From Paramesorhizobium salinisoli (GTDB lineage: Bacteria; Pseudomonadota; Alphaproteobacteria; Rhizobiales; Rhizobiaceae): DNA of 64,000 nt. A model generated the notes under the pieces. It was not told where the DNA came from. It saw only the letters and a program-made list of their open reading frames with translations, and did not search any database. Below are positions 44,429 through 54,248 of the stretch, in pieces. Position 1 is the first letter of the stretch; each line of letters starts with the position of its first letter. The stretch spans positions 124,001 to 188,000 of the forward strand of contig NZ_QOZG01000001.1 of the NCBI RefSeq assembly GCF_003335045.1, given 5' to 3'. The translations under genes and the position numbers were made by a program.

Positions 44429-45445
44429 ATGATGAAGAAGCTGCTTGCTTCAACGATTCTAGCTGCCGGTTTCGTGGGACTTTCCAGCGCTTTTGCCGGC
44501 ATGGCATCGGCCGCCGAGTGTGGTGAGGTAACGATCGCCAACATGAACTGGCAATCGGCCGAGGTTCTGGCCAATCTGGACAAGATCATCCTTACCGAAG
44601 GCTATGGCTGCACCGCTGAGCTTGTTGCCGGCGATACGGTTCCGACCATCACCTCCATGACGGAAAAGGGAGAGCCCGACATCGCGCCGGAAGGCTGGGT
44701 CGATCTCTTGCCTGATGTCGTCAACAAGGGCATCAAGGAAGGCAAGCTCGTCTCCGTCGTCCCGGCCTTGTCCGATGGCGCCGAGCAGGGCTGGTGGATC
44801 CCGAAATACATTGCCGATGCCCATCCGGACATCAAGACGATCCCCGATGCGCTGAAGCATCCCGAACTCTTTCCCGCTCCGGAAGATTCCTCCAAGGGCG
44901 CTGTCGTCAACGGACCTCAGGGCTGGGGCGGCACCCGTGTCACGGCGCAGTTCTTCAAGGCTTATGGCGCTGAAAAGGCGGGCTTTACTCTCGTCGACAC
45001 CGGTTCGGCCGCGGGCCTTGATGGCTCGATCGCCAAGGCCTATGAGCGCAAACAGGGCTGGCTCGGCTATTACTGGGCTCCGACCGCGTTGCTCGGCAAA
45101 TACGAGATGGTCAAGCTCGGCCACGGCGTGGCTTATGACGAAGCGGAATGGAAGCGCTGCAACACCGTCGAGAACTGCCCGGACCCCAAGCCCAATGAAT
45201 GGCCGAAGGACAGTGTCGAGACCCTCGTGACCAAGGAATTCGCCGACCGCGCTGGACCGGCGCTCGATTATCTCAAGGCCCGGTCCTGGTCGAACGAAAC
45301 GGTCAACAAGCTTCTGGCCTGGATGTCAGATAATCAGGCCACCGGCGAAGACGGCGCGAAATATTTCCTCAAGAACAATGAGGATATCTGGAGCAAATGG
45401 GTCTCGCCGGAAGCCGCGAAAAAAATCAAGGCTTCGGTCATGTGA
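44429..45445 (+). CDS. choX: Choline/glycine betaine ABC transporter substrate-binding protein ChoX
   Basis: A 338-residue OpuAC-type binding protein. The signal peptide is MKKLLASTILAAGFVGLSSA with cleavage before AEC. The mature protein has TIANMNWQSAEVLA, DIAPEGWVDLLPDV and EQGWWIPKYIADAHPD, giving the aromatic box for quaternary amines. GGGAG is five bases before the first ATG; 44432 is also possible. It is followed by choW and choV, as in Sinorhizobium. Confidence 0.93.
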   Translation: MMKKLLASTILAAGFVGLSSAFAGMASAAECGEVTIANMNWQSAEVLANLDKIILTEGYGCTAELVAGDTVPTITSMTEKGEPDIAPEGWVDLLPDVVNKGIKEGKLVSVVPALSDGAEQGWWIPKYIADAHPDIKTIPDALKHPELFPAPEDSSKGAVVNGPQGWGGTRVTAQFFKAYGAEKAGFTLVDTGSAAGLDGSIAKAYERKQGWLGYYWAPTALLGKYEMVKLGHGVAYDEAEWKRCNTVENCPDPKPNEWPKDSVETLVTKEFADRAGPALDYLKARSWSNETVNKLLAWMSDNQATGEDGAKYFLKNNEDIWSKWVSPEAAKKIKASVM

Positions 45446-45455
45446 TCTGGCAATG

Positions 45456-45537
45456 GGTGGCGGAGCGATCCGCCACCTGTTCGCCTGCACAGTGCGTCTT
45501 TGCCCCTCGCCCTGACTTCCGCGCACGCGGGGGCGAG
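45456..45537 (+). terminator. Tandem hairpins between choX and choW (partial terminator/attenuator)
   Basis: GGTGGCGGA at 45456-45464 pairs with TCCGCCACC at 45469-45477 around a 4-base loop. A second stem CTCGCCC (45506-45512) / GGGCGAG (45531-45537) follows. No T-run is present, so they more likely stabilise choX mRNA or give partial readthrough, keeping binding protein in excess over permease. The rest of the 326-base choX-choW gap shows no gene. Confidence 0.55.
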
Positions 45538-45771
45538 TAAGGCATCGCAGGCGCAGCTTCTTTCTTTTTCCCAAATTGACGTGTCAAAGGACGGGGAGAA
45601 GATCGCCCCTCGATAGATACTGGGGAGGCAGATGAAGGCATGCATCAATATGGCGTTGTTCAGGACGCCCGATGATGCTTGCGTTTTCGCCGGATACTGC
45701 CCGCGTTTTCGAATGACTGCGCCGGAAAAAAGCCGCACAATAGAAGCCCCAAAGAGGAGAAATAGCGCCTA

Positions 45772-46659
45772 ATGGACTGGCTGTACCGCTTTCCGCATAT
45801 GGACGACAGCACGCTCACCGCGTTGAAGAAATCCATCGATGAAGGTTTCCGCGCGTTCACACGCGCCTATGGCGATGCCATCGAATCCTTTTTCGACCCG
45901 CTGCAATATTTTCTCATCCAATCCGAGCGGTTCATGACCACGACCCCGTGGCCGATCATCATCGCGCTCATTGCCGCCATCGCATGGTTTGCGAGCCGCA
46001 ACTGGAAAATTGTTGCAAGCGCGGTCATCACGCTTCTGCTCATCGGCTTCTTCGACATGTGGACGGATACGATGAAGACCGTCTCGATGATCTTCGTCTG
46101 CACCGTTCTCTCCATAGCCATCGGCATCCCCATTGGCATTCTGATGTCGCGATCGGATCGTTTCCAGAGCGTTGTCAATCCGGTCCTGGACGTGATGCAG
46201 ACGATGCCCAGCTTCGTCTATCTCATCCCCGTGGTCATGCTCCTCGGCATCGGTCGCGTTCCCGGATTGATCGCCGTGGTCATCTACGCGATCCCACCGA
46301 TCATCCGCCTCACCAATCTCGGCATAAGGCTGGTGGACAAGGATGTGCTGGAAGCTGCCGACGCTTTCGGCTCCTCAAGCTGGCAGAGGCTGAAGAACGT
46401 GCAGATGCCGCTCGCCCTGCCAACCATCATGGCCGGCATCAACCAGACCATCATGATGGCGCTCGCCATGGTCGTCATCGCCTCGATGATCGGCGTCCAG
46501 GGCCTCGGCCAGCCGGTTCTCAAGGCCATCGCCAATCAATATTTCACGCTCGGCATGTTCAACGGCCTCGCCATCGTCGGCATCGCCATCATCTTCGACC
46601 GCGTAAGCCAGGCCTATGGCAAACGGCTGCAGAAACATCTGGAGACGATCCATGGTTGA
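45772..46659 (+). CDS. choW: Choline ABC transporter permease ChoW
   Basis: A 295-residue permease of the ProW/OpuAB class with about six helices and an N-terminal amphipathic extension. IGIPIGILMSRSDRF and the EAA-type loop EAADAFGSSSWQRLKNVQMPLALP are clear. The end overlaps the choV start by 8 bases. Confidence 0.94.
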   Translation: MDWLYRFPHMDDSTLTALKKSIDEGFRAFTRAYGDAIESFFDPLQYFLIQSERFMTTTPWPIIIALIAAIAWFASRNWKIVASAVITLLLIGFFDMWTDTMKTVSMIFVCTVLSIAIGIPIGILMSRSDRFQSVVNPVLDVMQTMPSFVYLIPVVMLLGIGRVPGLIAVVIYAIPPIIRLTNLGIRLVDKDVLEAADAFGSSSWQRLKNVQMPLALPTIMAGINQTIMMALAMVVIASMIGVQGLGQPVLKAIANQYFTLGMFNGLAIVGIAIIFDRVSQAYGKRLQKHLETIHG

Positions 46660-47746
46660 GATAACGCCAGAAACGGGGGCCGAAACGAGCGCGCGCGGCA
46701 CCGGGATCACCATCAAGAATCTCTACAAGATATTTGGCAGGAATCCCAAAGCCTATATCGATGCCGTCATGGACGGCATGACAAAGACTGAGCTTAACGC
46801 AAAGCATGGCCACGTCCTCGGTCTCAGGGACATCAATATCGACATGCCGGCGGGCTGCATCCAGGTGGTGATGGGGCTGTCCGGCTCGGGCAAATCCACG
46901 CTGATCCGCCATATCAACCGGCTGATCGATCCGACAGCCGGAGAAGTGCTGGTCGACGACACCGACGTGGTCAAGATGAACGAGGCCGAGTTGCGCCAGT
47001 TCCGCCGCCACAAGACGGCGATGGTGTTCCAGAAGTTCGCTCTCCTGCCGCACCGAACCGTCCTGGAAAACACGGTCTACGGCCTTGAAATCCAGGGCGT
47101 GCCGCGGGCAAAACAGCTTGAAGCAGCCAGGCGCTGGATTGTCCGCGTAGGCCTTGACGGCTTCGAGGACAATTATCCCAACCAACTCTCCGGCGGCATG
47201 CAGCAGCGCGTCGGCCTCGCGCGGGCGCTGACCAACGACGCACCAATCCTGCTCATGGACGAGGCCTTCTCGGCGCTCGATCCGCTCATCCGCATGGACA
47301 TGCAATCCGTCCTGCTCGACCTCCAGAAGGAGATCAAGAAGACGGTCGTTTTCATCACCCACGATCTCGACGAGGCGCTCCGCCTCGGCGACCGCATCGC
47401 CATCCTGCGCGACGGCGAGATCGTCCAGCAGGGCACGGGACAGGACATCGTGCTGAAGCCCGCCGACGATTACATCTCGAGCTTCGTCAAGGAGGTCAAT
47501 CGCGGGCGTGTCATCATGGTGGACACGATCATGACGCCAGGGCTGCGCAATGGCGGCACCGGCCTGCCCTCCGTCGCCACAGGCACGATCCTCGAACATG
47601 CGGCGCGCATCATGACTGAGGAGCATGTAAGCGAAATCCATGTGCACGACGGAAAAGGAAAACCCGTCGGCCACATCGACATGCGGAGCGTCATCTCCGC
47701 CATGGTCACGCCCATCACCCACGACGCAAAGCAGGCGGCGGAGTAA
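46652..47746 (+). CDS. choV: Choline ABC transporter ATP-binding protein ChoV
   Basis: A 364-residue ProV-class ATPase with Walker A GLSGSGKST, signature LSGGMQQRVGLARAL and Walker B ILLMDEAFSALD. A C-terminal regulatory part resembles a CBS region (TEEHVSEIHVHDGKGKPVGHIDM). ATG 46652 overlaps the choW end; the frame is open further upstream. Confidence 0.94.
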   Translation: MVEITPETGAETSARGTGITIKNLYKIFGRNPKAYIDAVMDGMTKTELNAKHGHVLGLRDINIDMPAGCIQVVMGLSGSGKSTLIRHINRLIDPTAGEVLVDDTDVVKMNEAELRQFRRHKTAMVFQKFALLPHRTVLENTVYGLEIQGVPRAKQLEAARRWIVRVGLDGFEDNYPNQLSGGMQQRVGLARALTNDAPILLMDEAFSALDPLIRMDMQSVLLDLQKEIKKTVVFITHDLDEALRLGDRIAILRDGEIVQQGTGQDIVLKPADDYISSFVKEVNRGRVIMVDTIMTPGLRNGGTGLPSVATGTILEHAARIMTEEHVSEIHVHDGKGKPVGHIDMRSVISAMVTPITHDAKQAAE

Positions 47747-47946
47747 ACGAGACTACTCGCCGGCTCCACCGCGTCTCGATTATCTTCCAGTCTTCACTAT
47801 CTGCACGTCTTTTTTAAACTCACCATTCCGCCGTTGTATTGATGCCATGATTCTGGGAAAAGGCTCCGGCAGGTTTTTTGCCGAAGCAGGGCGCATTATA
47901 TCTATCCAGTGGATAGGACCATGCATCCACAGGATGAACAGCGTTT

Positions 47947-49434
47947 ATGAACATAGAACGGACCCTATCCACGACTTCCTCCCGACGCGTGCTCGGCATG
48001 CATCCGGCTTTGTTGTTCGTCTTCTGCTACTTCGCCTTCCAGGCGATGTTTGTGGCCTTTATCTCCAATGGCGCCGGTCTCGACGATGCGGAGCAATTGG
48101 CCAATATAGGTTATCTCGCCTGGGGTTATGGCGGTTCGCAGCCGCCGCTCTATACATGGATCACCAATTTTGCGGCCGCGCTGATCGGCACCAGCCTTTT
48201 GACCTTGCAGATCGTCAAGTTCGGCCTGCTCGCCAGCATGTTCGCCAGCGTCTATGGCGGCATTCGGTTGCTGGGCCTGCCGCGCAATGTCGCCGCTGCC
48301 GGAATGCTCGGCCTGTTCCTCATTCCGCAGATCGGCTGGGAATCGCAGCGCGCGCTCACCCACTCCGTCGCCGGCACGACAGGCTGCGCCTGGGCCTTTC
48401 TGGCCTTCGCCTGGCACATGAGATCACGTTCCGCCCTATCCGCGGCGCTCTTCGGGCTGGCGATGGCGGCCGCCTTCCTCGGCAAGTTCAACGCCAGTTT
48501 CTTTCTCCTCACCCTGCTCGTCACATCCCTGACGATCGCGGATTACAGGAAGGTGCTGCTGTCGCGCCTTTCGCTGGTGACAATAGCCGTTTCTGCACTC
48601 TGCCTTGCACCGACCGGTTTATGGATGCTGCAGCACAGGGACAGCGTCCTGGCCCGCTCGAGCAAGTTCGAGATCGGCGCCACCGGCAGTTTCCTGCTCG
48701 ACCGGATGCTTGGCGTGTTTCGGCTTTTCGAGGTCAGTTTCCTCTTCTCTATCCTCGCCGTCGCCGTCGCCGGCATCATATTCATTCTCCATCGCAACCG
48801 AAGAAACCCTGCCCCTGTCGCCGTGACGACGGGCGAGCGGTTCCTGCTCCGCCTCATTCTTATCGGCTTTGCTGTTGTCTTTGTCGGCGTCTGCCTGACC
48901 GGCGCGACCAATGTGAAGGACCGCTGGCTGCAGCCCGTGCTGTTCCTGCTTCCGGCCAGCCTCGCCTATCTCCTCCACCGTTACCGGCTGACCGACCGCA
49001 GCCTGTTCGATTTCGGCATCGTCAGCATCGTCGTGGCGCTCCTGGTCCCGCCGGTCCTGGCCATCAACCTGATCTATGGCAGCCGAAACGACCCGCCCAT
49101 CGGTCAGCTCGACTACGCGCAATTGTTCAGGCAAGTGCATGAACAGGGCAATTTCTCCACCGTTCTGGCAGATTTCCCGCAGATACCCGGCAATTTCCGG
49201 CTCTATGATCCCTCGATCAGGGTCGTTCATCCGGAAACACCCGATGCGGCGTCACGGATCGTCAAACCTTTGCTCGTCCTCTGGTTCGGTGGCGATAAGC
49301 CGCCACAAAAGGTCATGGCTATTCTCCAAGCCGCGCATATCCAATTGCCAGCCGATAAAATCGCCTCTTCGGAACTGGCTTACCGCACCTATCCGGATAC
49401 CAAGCTTCCCGTGCATTACGTGATCGTCGATTGA
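47947..49434 (+). CDS. GT39-type membrane glycosyltransferase
   Basis: A 495-residue protein with 11-12 predicted membrane helices. The first luminal loop after helix 1 has the acid motif GLDDAEQL, followed by GSQPPLYTWI, as in the ArnT/PMT family. Such enzymes move a sugar from a polyprenyl carrier to lipid A, a polysaccharide or protein. The C-terminal 100 residues are soluble. It stands alone between choV and bmt, with AGGATGAACAG before the ATG. Donor and acceptor are unknown. Confidence 0.85.
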   Translation: MNIERTLSTTSSRRVLGMHPALLFVFCYFAFQAMFVAFISNGAGLDDAEQLANIGYLAWGYGGSQPPLYTWITNFAAALIGTSLLTLQIVKFGLLASMFASVYGGIRLLGLPRNVAAAGMLGLFLIPQIGWESQRALTHSVAGTTGCAWAFLAFAWHMRSRSALSAALFGLAMAAAFLGKFNASFFLLTLLVTSLTIADYRKVLLSRLSLVTIAVSALCLAPTGLWMLQHRDSVLARSSKFEIGATGSFLLDRMLGVFRLFEVSFLFSILAVAVAGIIFILHRNRRNPAPVAVTTGERFLLRLILIGFAVVFVGVCLTGATNVKDRWLQPVLFLLPASLAYLLHRYRLTDRSLFDFGIVSIVVALLVPPVLAINLIYGSRNDPPIGQLDYAQLFRQVHEQGNFSTVLADFPQIPGNFRLYDPSIRVVHPETPDAASRIVKPLLVLWFGGDKPPQKVMAILQAAHIQLPADKIASSELAYRTYPDTKLPVHYVIVD

Positions 49435-49518
49435 GCAGGCCATATGCGGCATACGCATTGACCTGATATAAAGACTTCCTTATATCTTTATCCAATCTCT
49501 GAAACTGGAAACACCGCC

Positions 49519-50541
49519 ATGAATGCCGCGCCCGCATCGAACCCGCTATCCGATCTCATCGTTGAAAAAGGCGTGCTGCTCGCCGACGGCGCGACAGGCA
49601 CCAACCTCTTTGCGGCCGGGCTCGAGGCGGGCGAAGCGCCGGAGCTCTGGAACGAGAGCAATCCCGACAAGATCAAGGCGCTGCACCAGGGCTTCGTCGA
49701 TGCAGGCGCCGATATCATTCTCACCAATTCCTTTGGCGGCACCAGGCATCGCCTGAAGCTGCATCATGCCCAGGACCGGGTTTTCGAGCTTAACAAGAAA
49801 GCGGCCGAGCTTGCCCGCGCTGTCGCCGACAAGGCGGGCCGCAAGGTGATCGTTGCCGGTTCGGTCGGACCGACGGGCGAACTGCTCGTACCGCTCGGCG
49901 CACTTACTTATGAGGAGGCGGTTGCAGCCTTCAAGGAACAGATCGAGGGATTGAAGGCCGGCGGCGTCGATGTCGCCTGGATCGAAACCATGTCGGCGGC
50001 AGACGAAATCCGCGCCGCGGCGGAAGCCGCGACGTCGCTCGGCCTCGCCTATGTCTATACCGGGTCGTTCGATACGGCCGGCAAGACGATGATGGGGCTC
50101 CATCCCAGGGATATTCATCATGTCGTGGACGGGCTTGCAGCAAAGCCGGTGGCGGTGGGCGCCAATTGCGGCGTCGGCGCTTCCGATATTCTGTCGTCGC
50201 TTCTCGACATGACCGACGCCGACCCGGCAGCCACCGTCGTGGTGAAGGGCAATTGCGGCATACCCGAATTTCGCGGCTCGGAAATCCACTATTCCGGAAC
50301 GCCGGATCTGATGGCGAATTATGCACATCTGGCCGCCAATGCTGGCGCCAGGATCATCGGCGGCTGCTGCGGCACCTCGTTCGTTCATCTGGCGGCCATG
50401 CGCAAAGCGCTCGACAGTCACATCCAGGGGCCACGCCCCACGGTCGAAACCATCATCGAGACCATCGGCCCGATGCGCAACAAGATCGCCGGCGACGGCA
50501 CCGCTGCCCCACGCCGCGAACGACGCGGTCGCCGAGGCTAA
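49519..50541 (+). CDS. bmt: Betaine-homocysteine S-methyltransferase
   Basis: A 340-residue Zn-dependent methyltransferase of the homocysteine-binding TIM-barrel family. Zinc ligands are Cys217 in GANCGVG and Cys283-Cys284 in GGCCGTSF. It moves a methyl from glycine betaine to homocysteine, giving dimethylglycine and methionine. The last dozen residues (APRRERRGRRG) form an Arg-rich tail. The stop overlaps the convergent ferredoxin gene by four bases. It begins a cluster of one-carbon and corrinoid genes. Confidence 0.9.
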   Translation: MNAAPASNPLSDLIVEKGVLLADGATGTNLFAAGLEAGEAPELWNESNPDKIKALHQGFVDAGADIILTNSFGGTRHRLKLHHAQDRVFELNKKAAELARAVADKAGRKVIVAGSVGPTGELLVPLGALTYEEAVAAFKEQIEGLKAGGVDVAWIETMSAADEIRAAAEAATSLGLAYVYTGSFDTAGKTMMGLHPRDIHHVVDGLAAKPVAVGANCGVGASDILSSLLDMTDADPAATVVVKGNCGIPEFRGSEIHYSGTPDLMANYAHLAANAGARIIGGCCGTSFVHLAAMRKALDSHIQGPRPTVETIIETIGPMRNKIAGDGTAAPRRERRGRRG

Positions 50542-51239
50542 AAACCTCTATTGGAGCTTATGAAAGCCGCCATATGAAAGCGCTGCTGCGCGGCTTCATA
50601 GGCATATTCCCGCCCGACCGGGCACGCGAGCCGGGCGCGACAGCCACCATCACGGCAGGCCTCCCCGGCATCCGCCCGCAGATAATTCCGGCAGATGTCG
50701 ACGGCAAAGCCAGTACCGTCGAACGCATCGACCGGGCAGGCCGAGAGACAAGGTCTGGCGGCGCATCGCTCGCACGGATGGCCTAAATCATCACGCGCGG
50801 GAAAGCCGATCTCCTCATCGAACAGCAACGCGCCGCGATAGGCGTGCCAGAGCCCATAGACCGGATGGATCAGCAGGCCGAGCGGCGATGGCTGCAAACC
50901 TTCTGCCCGCATCGCCCATTGCTGGAACGGCAGCCACGGTTTGTCGGATGGGAAAACCGCCCTTGCGCCCAGCCTCGCCGCAGCCTCGTCCAGCACCTCT
51001 TTCGACCAGCGATCGAGTGGATTGGCCTCGCCCCCGCCCTTAACAGCATACCAGCGTGAAAAATGCGGCCAGATGGACGATCCCGCATGACCGGCGAGAA
51101 CCACGCTACGCGCATGATCCCGATCCAGCGCAGGCGGCGCATCGTTGCCATCGCCGAAAACAAAGCCGCCGCGCGAGATAAGCCCGAAGGGCTCCAGCGC
51201 GGCGGCAATGTCGCCCAGCGAAGGCGAATGCCTGGTCAT
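50538..51239 (-). CDS. 4Fe-4S ferredoxin-like protein
   Basis: A 233-residue protein with an N-terminal domain (ALEPFGLISRGGFVF) of uncertain fold. Two Cys clusters follow: CERCAARPCLSACP and, further on, CRDGGCRARLACP, enough for one or two [4Fe-4S] centres. Similarity to QueG-like/ferredoxin proteins is loose. It sits beside the MttB-family gene on the same strand and could feed electrons to the corrinoid activator, but this is only inferred from position. Confidence 0.75.
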   Translation of the reverse strand: MTRHSPSLGDIAAALEPFGLISRGGFVFGDGNDAPPALDRDHARSVVLAGHAGSSIWPHFSRWYAVKGGGEANPLDRWSKEVLDEAAARLGARAVFPSDKPWLPFQQWAMRAEGLQPSPLGLLIHPVYGLWHAYRGALLFDEEIGFPARDDLGHPCERCAARPCLSACPVDAFDGTGFAVDICRNYLRADAGEACRDGGCRARLACPVGREYAYEAAQQRFHMAAFISSNRGF

Positions 51240-51325
51240 TTTTCGGCACGGCCGCTTATGGCCGACCCCCAGACCTCGCGGTGAATCAGATCGGCCACTT
51301 TAGCCCGGCCGTCTACGGGCTTCTT

Positions 51326-52903
51326 TCATGTGAAGGCGTCAGGCATCGAGGCTTTCTTCTCCGCGATGAACGCCTGCAGCGCCTCGTCGATCGCCGGATC
51401 GAGATATGGCGCCTCATAGGTTTCCAGCCAGCGGCGCGCTATATCGTTGGCGCGCTGATCGGCCCGCTTCTCGCCCTCCGCAAGCCATTGCTCGTAGGAA
51501 TTATTGTCCGCAATGGAGGAGCGATAGAAAGCGCTCTGGAAATTGGCCTGTGTGTGCGCGCAGCCGAGATAATGGCTGCCGGGGCCGACTTCGCGGATCG
51601 CATCCATCGCCTGGCCATTCTCCGAGAGGTCGACGCCTTGGGCAAACTTCTGCTGCATCCCGAGCTGGTCGATATCCATCATGAATTTATCATAGGATGA
51701 AACCAGCCCGCCTTCGAGCCAGCCTGCCGCGTGCAGCACGAAATTGGTGCCGGCAAGCATCGTCGAATTGAGCGTGTTGGCGCTTTCATAGGCCGCCTGC
51801 GCATCGGGAAGCTTCGAAGCGCAGAGCGAGCCGCCGGTGCGGAAAGGCAGCCCGAGACGCCGCGCGAGCTGCGCCGCGCCGTAGGAAACGAGCGTGGGCT
51901 CCGGCGTGCCGAAGGTCGGCGCACCCGACTGCATGGAGATCGACGAGGCGAACGTGCCGAAAATGACAGGCGCGCCGGGGCGAATCAGCTGCGTGAACGA
52001 TGCACCGGCCAGGACTTCCGCCAGGATCTGCGTCAGCGTGCCGGCTACCGTCACCGGGCTCATGGCGCCGGCAAGGATGAACGGCGTGACGATGCAGGCC
52101 TGGTTGTGGCGCGCATAGACCTTCAGCGCGCCGAGCATGGTCTCGTCGAAGACCATCGGCGAATTGGCATTGATCAGGCTGGTCAGGACCGTGTTGTTCT
52201 CGACGAATTCGTCGCCGAACAGGATCTTGCACATCGCAATCGTGTCTTCGGCCCGCTCAGGCGCCGTCACCGAGCCCATGAACGGCTTGTCCGAATAGCG
52301 GATATGCGCATAGATCATGTCGAGATGGCGCTTGTTGACGGGCACGTCGACCGGCTCGCACACCGTGCCGCCGGAATGGTGGATGGACGGCGCCATATAG
52401 GCGAGCTTCACGAAATTATGGAAATCCTCGATCGTCGCATAACGGCGATTTCCGTCGAGGTCGCGCACGAAGGGCGGGCCGTAGACGGGAGCGAACACTG
52501 TCGCATTACCGCCGATCTGCACGGAACGCTCCGGGTTGCGCGCATGCTGGATATAGGTTGATGGAGCGGTCTTCAGAAGCGACCTGCAAAGCCCTTTCGG
52601 AAAGTGCACGCGCTCGCCCTTGACGTCCGCGCCCGCTTCGCGCCATAGCGCCAGCGCCTCCGCATCGTCGCGGAATTCGATGCCGATCTCCTCCAGAACG
52701 ATATCGGCATTTGCCTCGATCAGCGCCAGCCCTTCCTCGTTCAGCACCTCGTACACGGGCACGTTGCGGGTGATGTAGGTGAGCGACTTGCCCGGACCAC
52801 CGCCCGAGCGCGCAGCGCGTCTTGCAGCAGCTCCGCCGCTTGCGCCGCGCCCGCGGCGTCCGCTGCTCTCTTCTCCGGTTTCGACAGATGCTTCCTGGTC
52901 CAT
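51326..52903 (-). CDS. Non-pyrrolysine MttB-family quaternary-amine methyltransferase
   Basis: A 525-residue member of the trimethylamine methyltransferase (MttB) superfamily. Family segments include YITRNVPVYEVLNEEGLALIE, AHIRYSDKPFMGSVTAPERAED and MDIDQLGMQQKFAQGVDLSE. The frame has no in-frame TAG, so there is no pyrrolysine and trimethylamine is an unlikely substrate. The known non-Pyl homologue MtgB demethylates glycine betaine onto a corrinoid protein. Residues 14-38 are basic and Gly-rich (SGRRGRGASGGAAARRAARS). ATG 52903 has AGGAG upstream. It is divergent from its corrinoid protein. Confidence 0.9.
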   Translation of the reverse strand: MDQEASVETGEESSGRRGRGASGGAAARRAARSGGGPGKSLTYITRNVPVYEVLNEEGLALIEANADIVLEEIGIEFRDDAEALALWREAGADVKGERVHFPKGLCRSLLKTAPSTYIQHARNPERSVQIGGNATVFAPVYGPPFVRDLDGNRRYATIEDFHNFVKLAYMAPSIHHSGGTVCEPVDVPVNKRHLDMIYAHIRYSDKPFMGSVTAPERAEDTIAMCKILFGDEFVENNTVLTSLINANSPMVFDETMLGALKVYARHNQACIVTPFILAGAMSPVTVAGTLTQILAEVLAGASFTQLIRPGAPVIFGTFASSISMQSGAPTFGTPEPTLVSYGAAQLARRLGLPFRTGGSLCASKLPDAQAAYESANTLNSTMLAGTNFVLHAAGWLEGGLVSSYDKFMMDIDQLGMQQKFAQGVDLSENGQAMDAIREVGPGSHYLGCAHTQANFQSAFYRSSIADNNSYEQWLAEGEKRADQRANDIARRWLETYEAPYLDPAIDEALQAFIAEKKASMPDAFT

Positions 52904-53154
52904 CTTTTTTCTCCTGCGCCTGGATACGCAGTCTCCCTTTCGCACATATGGATATCCGAACCAACAGCCTAATCGCGATGGAGGAAAGAACGTTCCCGTG
53001 TGCGCCAAACCGTGGCGCGTTAAAGACAGGCTCCGGTCGCTTTCATGTTTCGCGAGGTCGCTTTTGAGCAATGGATTTTTACGGCTTGTCAGATATGTAG
53101 TAGAAATGCGATGGCCCGTTTTTCAAGAACGGAGCTCAAGGTGAGGGTGCGCTA

Positions 53155-53859
53155 ATGGCCGACGACGAAATCATTCTTTCCGAACTTTCCGACGACGAAC
53201 TCGTGCAGCAGATGCATGACGATCTCTATGACGGCCTTAAGGAAGAGATCGAGGAAGGCACCAATATCCTGCTCGAACGCGGCTGGGTGCCCTATAGGGT
53301 TCTCACCGAAGCGCTCGTAGAAGGCATGCGCATCGTCGGAGAGGATTTCCGCGACGGCATCCTCTTCGTGCCGGAAGTCCTGCTCTCGGCCAATGCGATG
53401 AAGGCGGGCATGTTCATCCTGCGTCCCCTGCTCGCTGCCACCGGCGCGCCGAAACAGGGCAAGTTGGTGATCGGCACCGTCAAGGGCGACATTCACGACA
53501 TCGGCAAGAATCTCGTCGGCATGATGATGGAGGGCGCCGGCTTCGACGTCATCGACCTCGGCATCAACAATCCGGTCGAAAATTACCTGGCCGCCATCGA
53601 AGAGCACCAGCCGGACATCGTCGGCATGTCAGCCCTGCTGACGACCACCATGCCCTATATGAAGGTCGTCATCGATACGATGAAGGAAAAGGGCATCCGC
53701 GACGATTATGTCATCCTCGTCGGCGGCGCGCCGCTCAACGAGGAATTCGGCAAGGCTGTCGGCGCCGACGCCTATTGCCGTGACGCGGCCGTCGCAGTCG
53801 AGACAGCCAAGGCCTTCATGAAGCGCAAGCACAACCAGCGCACAGGAACGGCCGGGTAG
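53155..53859 (+). CDS. Corrinoid protein (MtgC/MttC-like)
   Basis: A 234-residue two-domain protein: an N-terminal helical B12 cap domain (WVPYRVLTEALVEGMRIVGE) and a Rossmann B12-binding domain. The His that ligates cobalt lies in GDIHDIGKN (Asp112, His114, Gly117) with GMSALLTTTM and VGGAPLNEEF following. It accepts methyl groups from the MttB-family enzyme and passes them on. The first 35 residues contain about 14 Asp/Glu and one Lys. It is divergent from the MttB-like gene over 251 bases. Confidence 0.93.
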   Translation: MADDEIILSELSDDELVQQMHDDLYDGLKEEIEEGTNILLERGWVPYRVLTEALVEGMRIVGEDFRDGILFVPEVLLSANAMKAGMFILRPLLAATGAPKQGKLVIGTVKGDIHDIGKNLVGMMMEGAGFDVIDLGINNPVENYLAAIEEHQPDIVGMSALLTTTMPYMKVVIDTMKEKGIRDDYVILVGGAPLNEEFGKAVGADAYCRDAAVAVETAKAFMKRKHNQRTGTAG

Positions 53860-53878
53860 AACAAAGATCGAATCATAA

Positions 53879-53906
53879 GGGCGATCCTCTTTGCAGTGGA
53901 TCGCCC
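53879..53906 (+). terminator. Hairpin after the corrinoid protein gene
   Basis: GGGCGATCC (53879-53887) pairs perfectly with GGATCGCCC (53898-53906) over a 10-base loop, 19 bases after the stop. A second stem CCGCTC / GAGCGG follows at 53918-53937. There is little T-run, so this is probably a transcript end but not certain. Confidence 0.55.
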
Positions 53907-54023
53907 CTTGAGATAATCCGCTCCTGGAATTGAGCGGTTCGAATATGATGCTACGCCAAACAAAAACGACTTAAGCGGCCCGGAATATAAAGGCGCCTGG
54001 CGTACGGCTGAACACCCTAGATG

Positions 54024-54158
54024 CTATTCCACGGTATCCTGGATCGCATGGGCGGTACTTTTGACATCCTTGCCGACGCCGCGCACCGTATTGGCGCAGG
54101 CAGTGAGCGAAATCGCGCAGAGAATGGCAACCAATGGCGCAACGCGTGACGATTTCAT
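54024..54158 (-). CDS. Entericidin A/B-like lipoprotein
   Basis: A 44-residue protein with signal peptide VAPLVAILCAISL and a lipobox LTAC, so the mature lipoprotein is only about 24 residues (CANTVRGVGKDVKSTAHAIQ). This is the entericidin family, small membrane lipoproteins seen in toxin/antidote or stress contexts. ATG at 54158 follows GGGAGA by 8 bases. It lies between the corrinoid protein and DUF1638 genes on the opposite strand. Confidence 0.85.
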   Translation of the reverse strand: MKSSRVAPLVAILCAISLTACANTVRGVGKDVKSTAHAIQDTVE

Positions 54159-54248
54159 GGACGGTGTCTCCCGATCTGATAGAATGACGACAATCTGCGG
54201 AATCACCTCCGCTTCAGGAGGGTAGCGTGATGAACGCGCTTGGCCAAG

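Noticed and set aside
51326-52903. MttB-family gene considered as a pyrrolysine (TAG readthrough) enzyme
   Set aside because: The whole frame is open without an internal TAG, so it belongs to the non-pyrrolysine branch.
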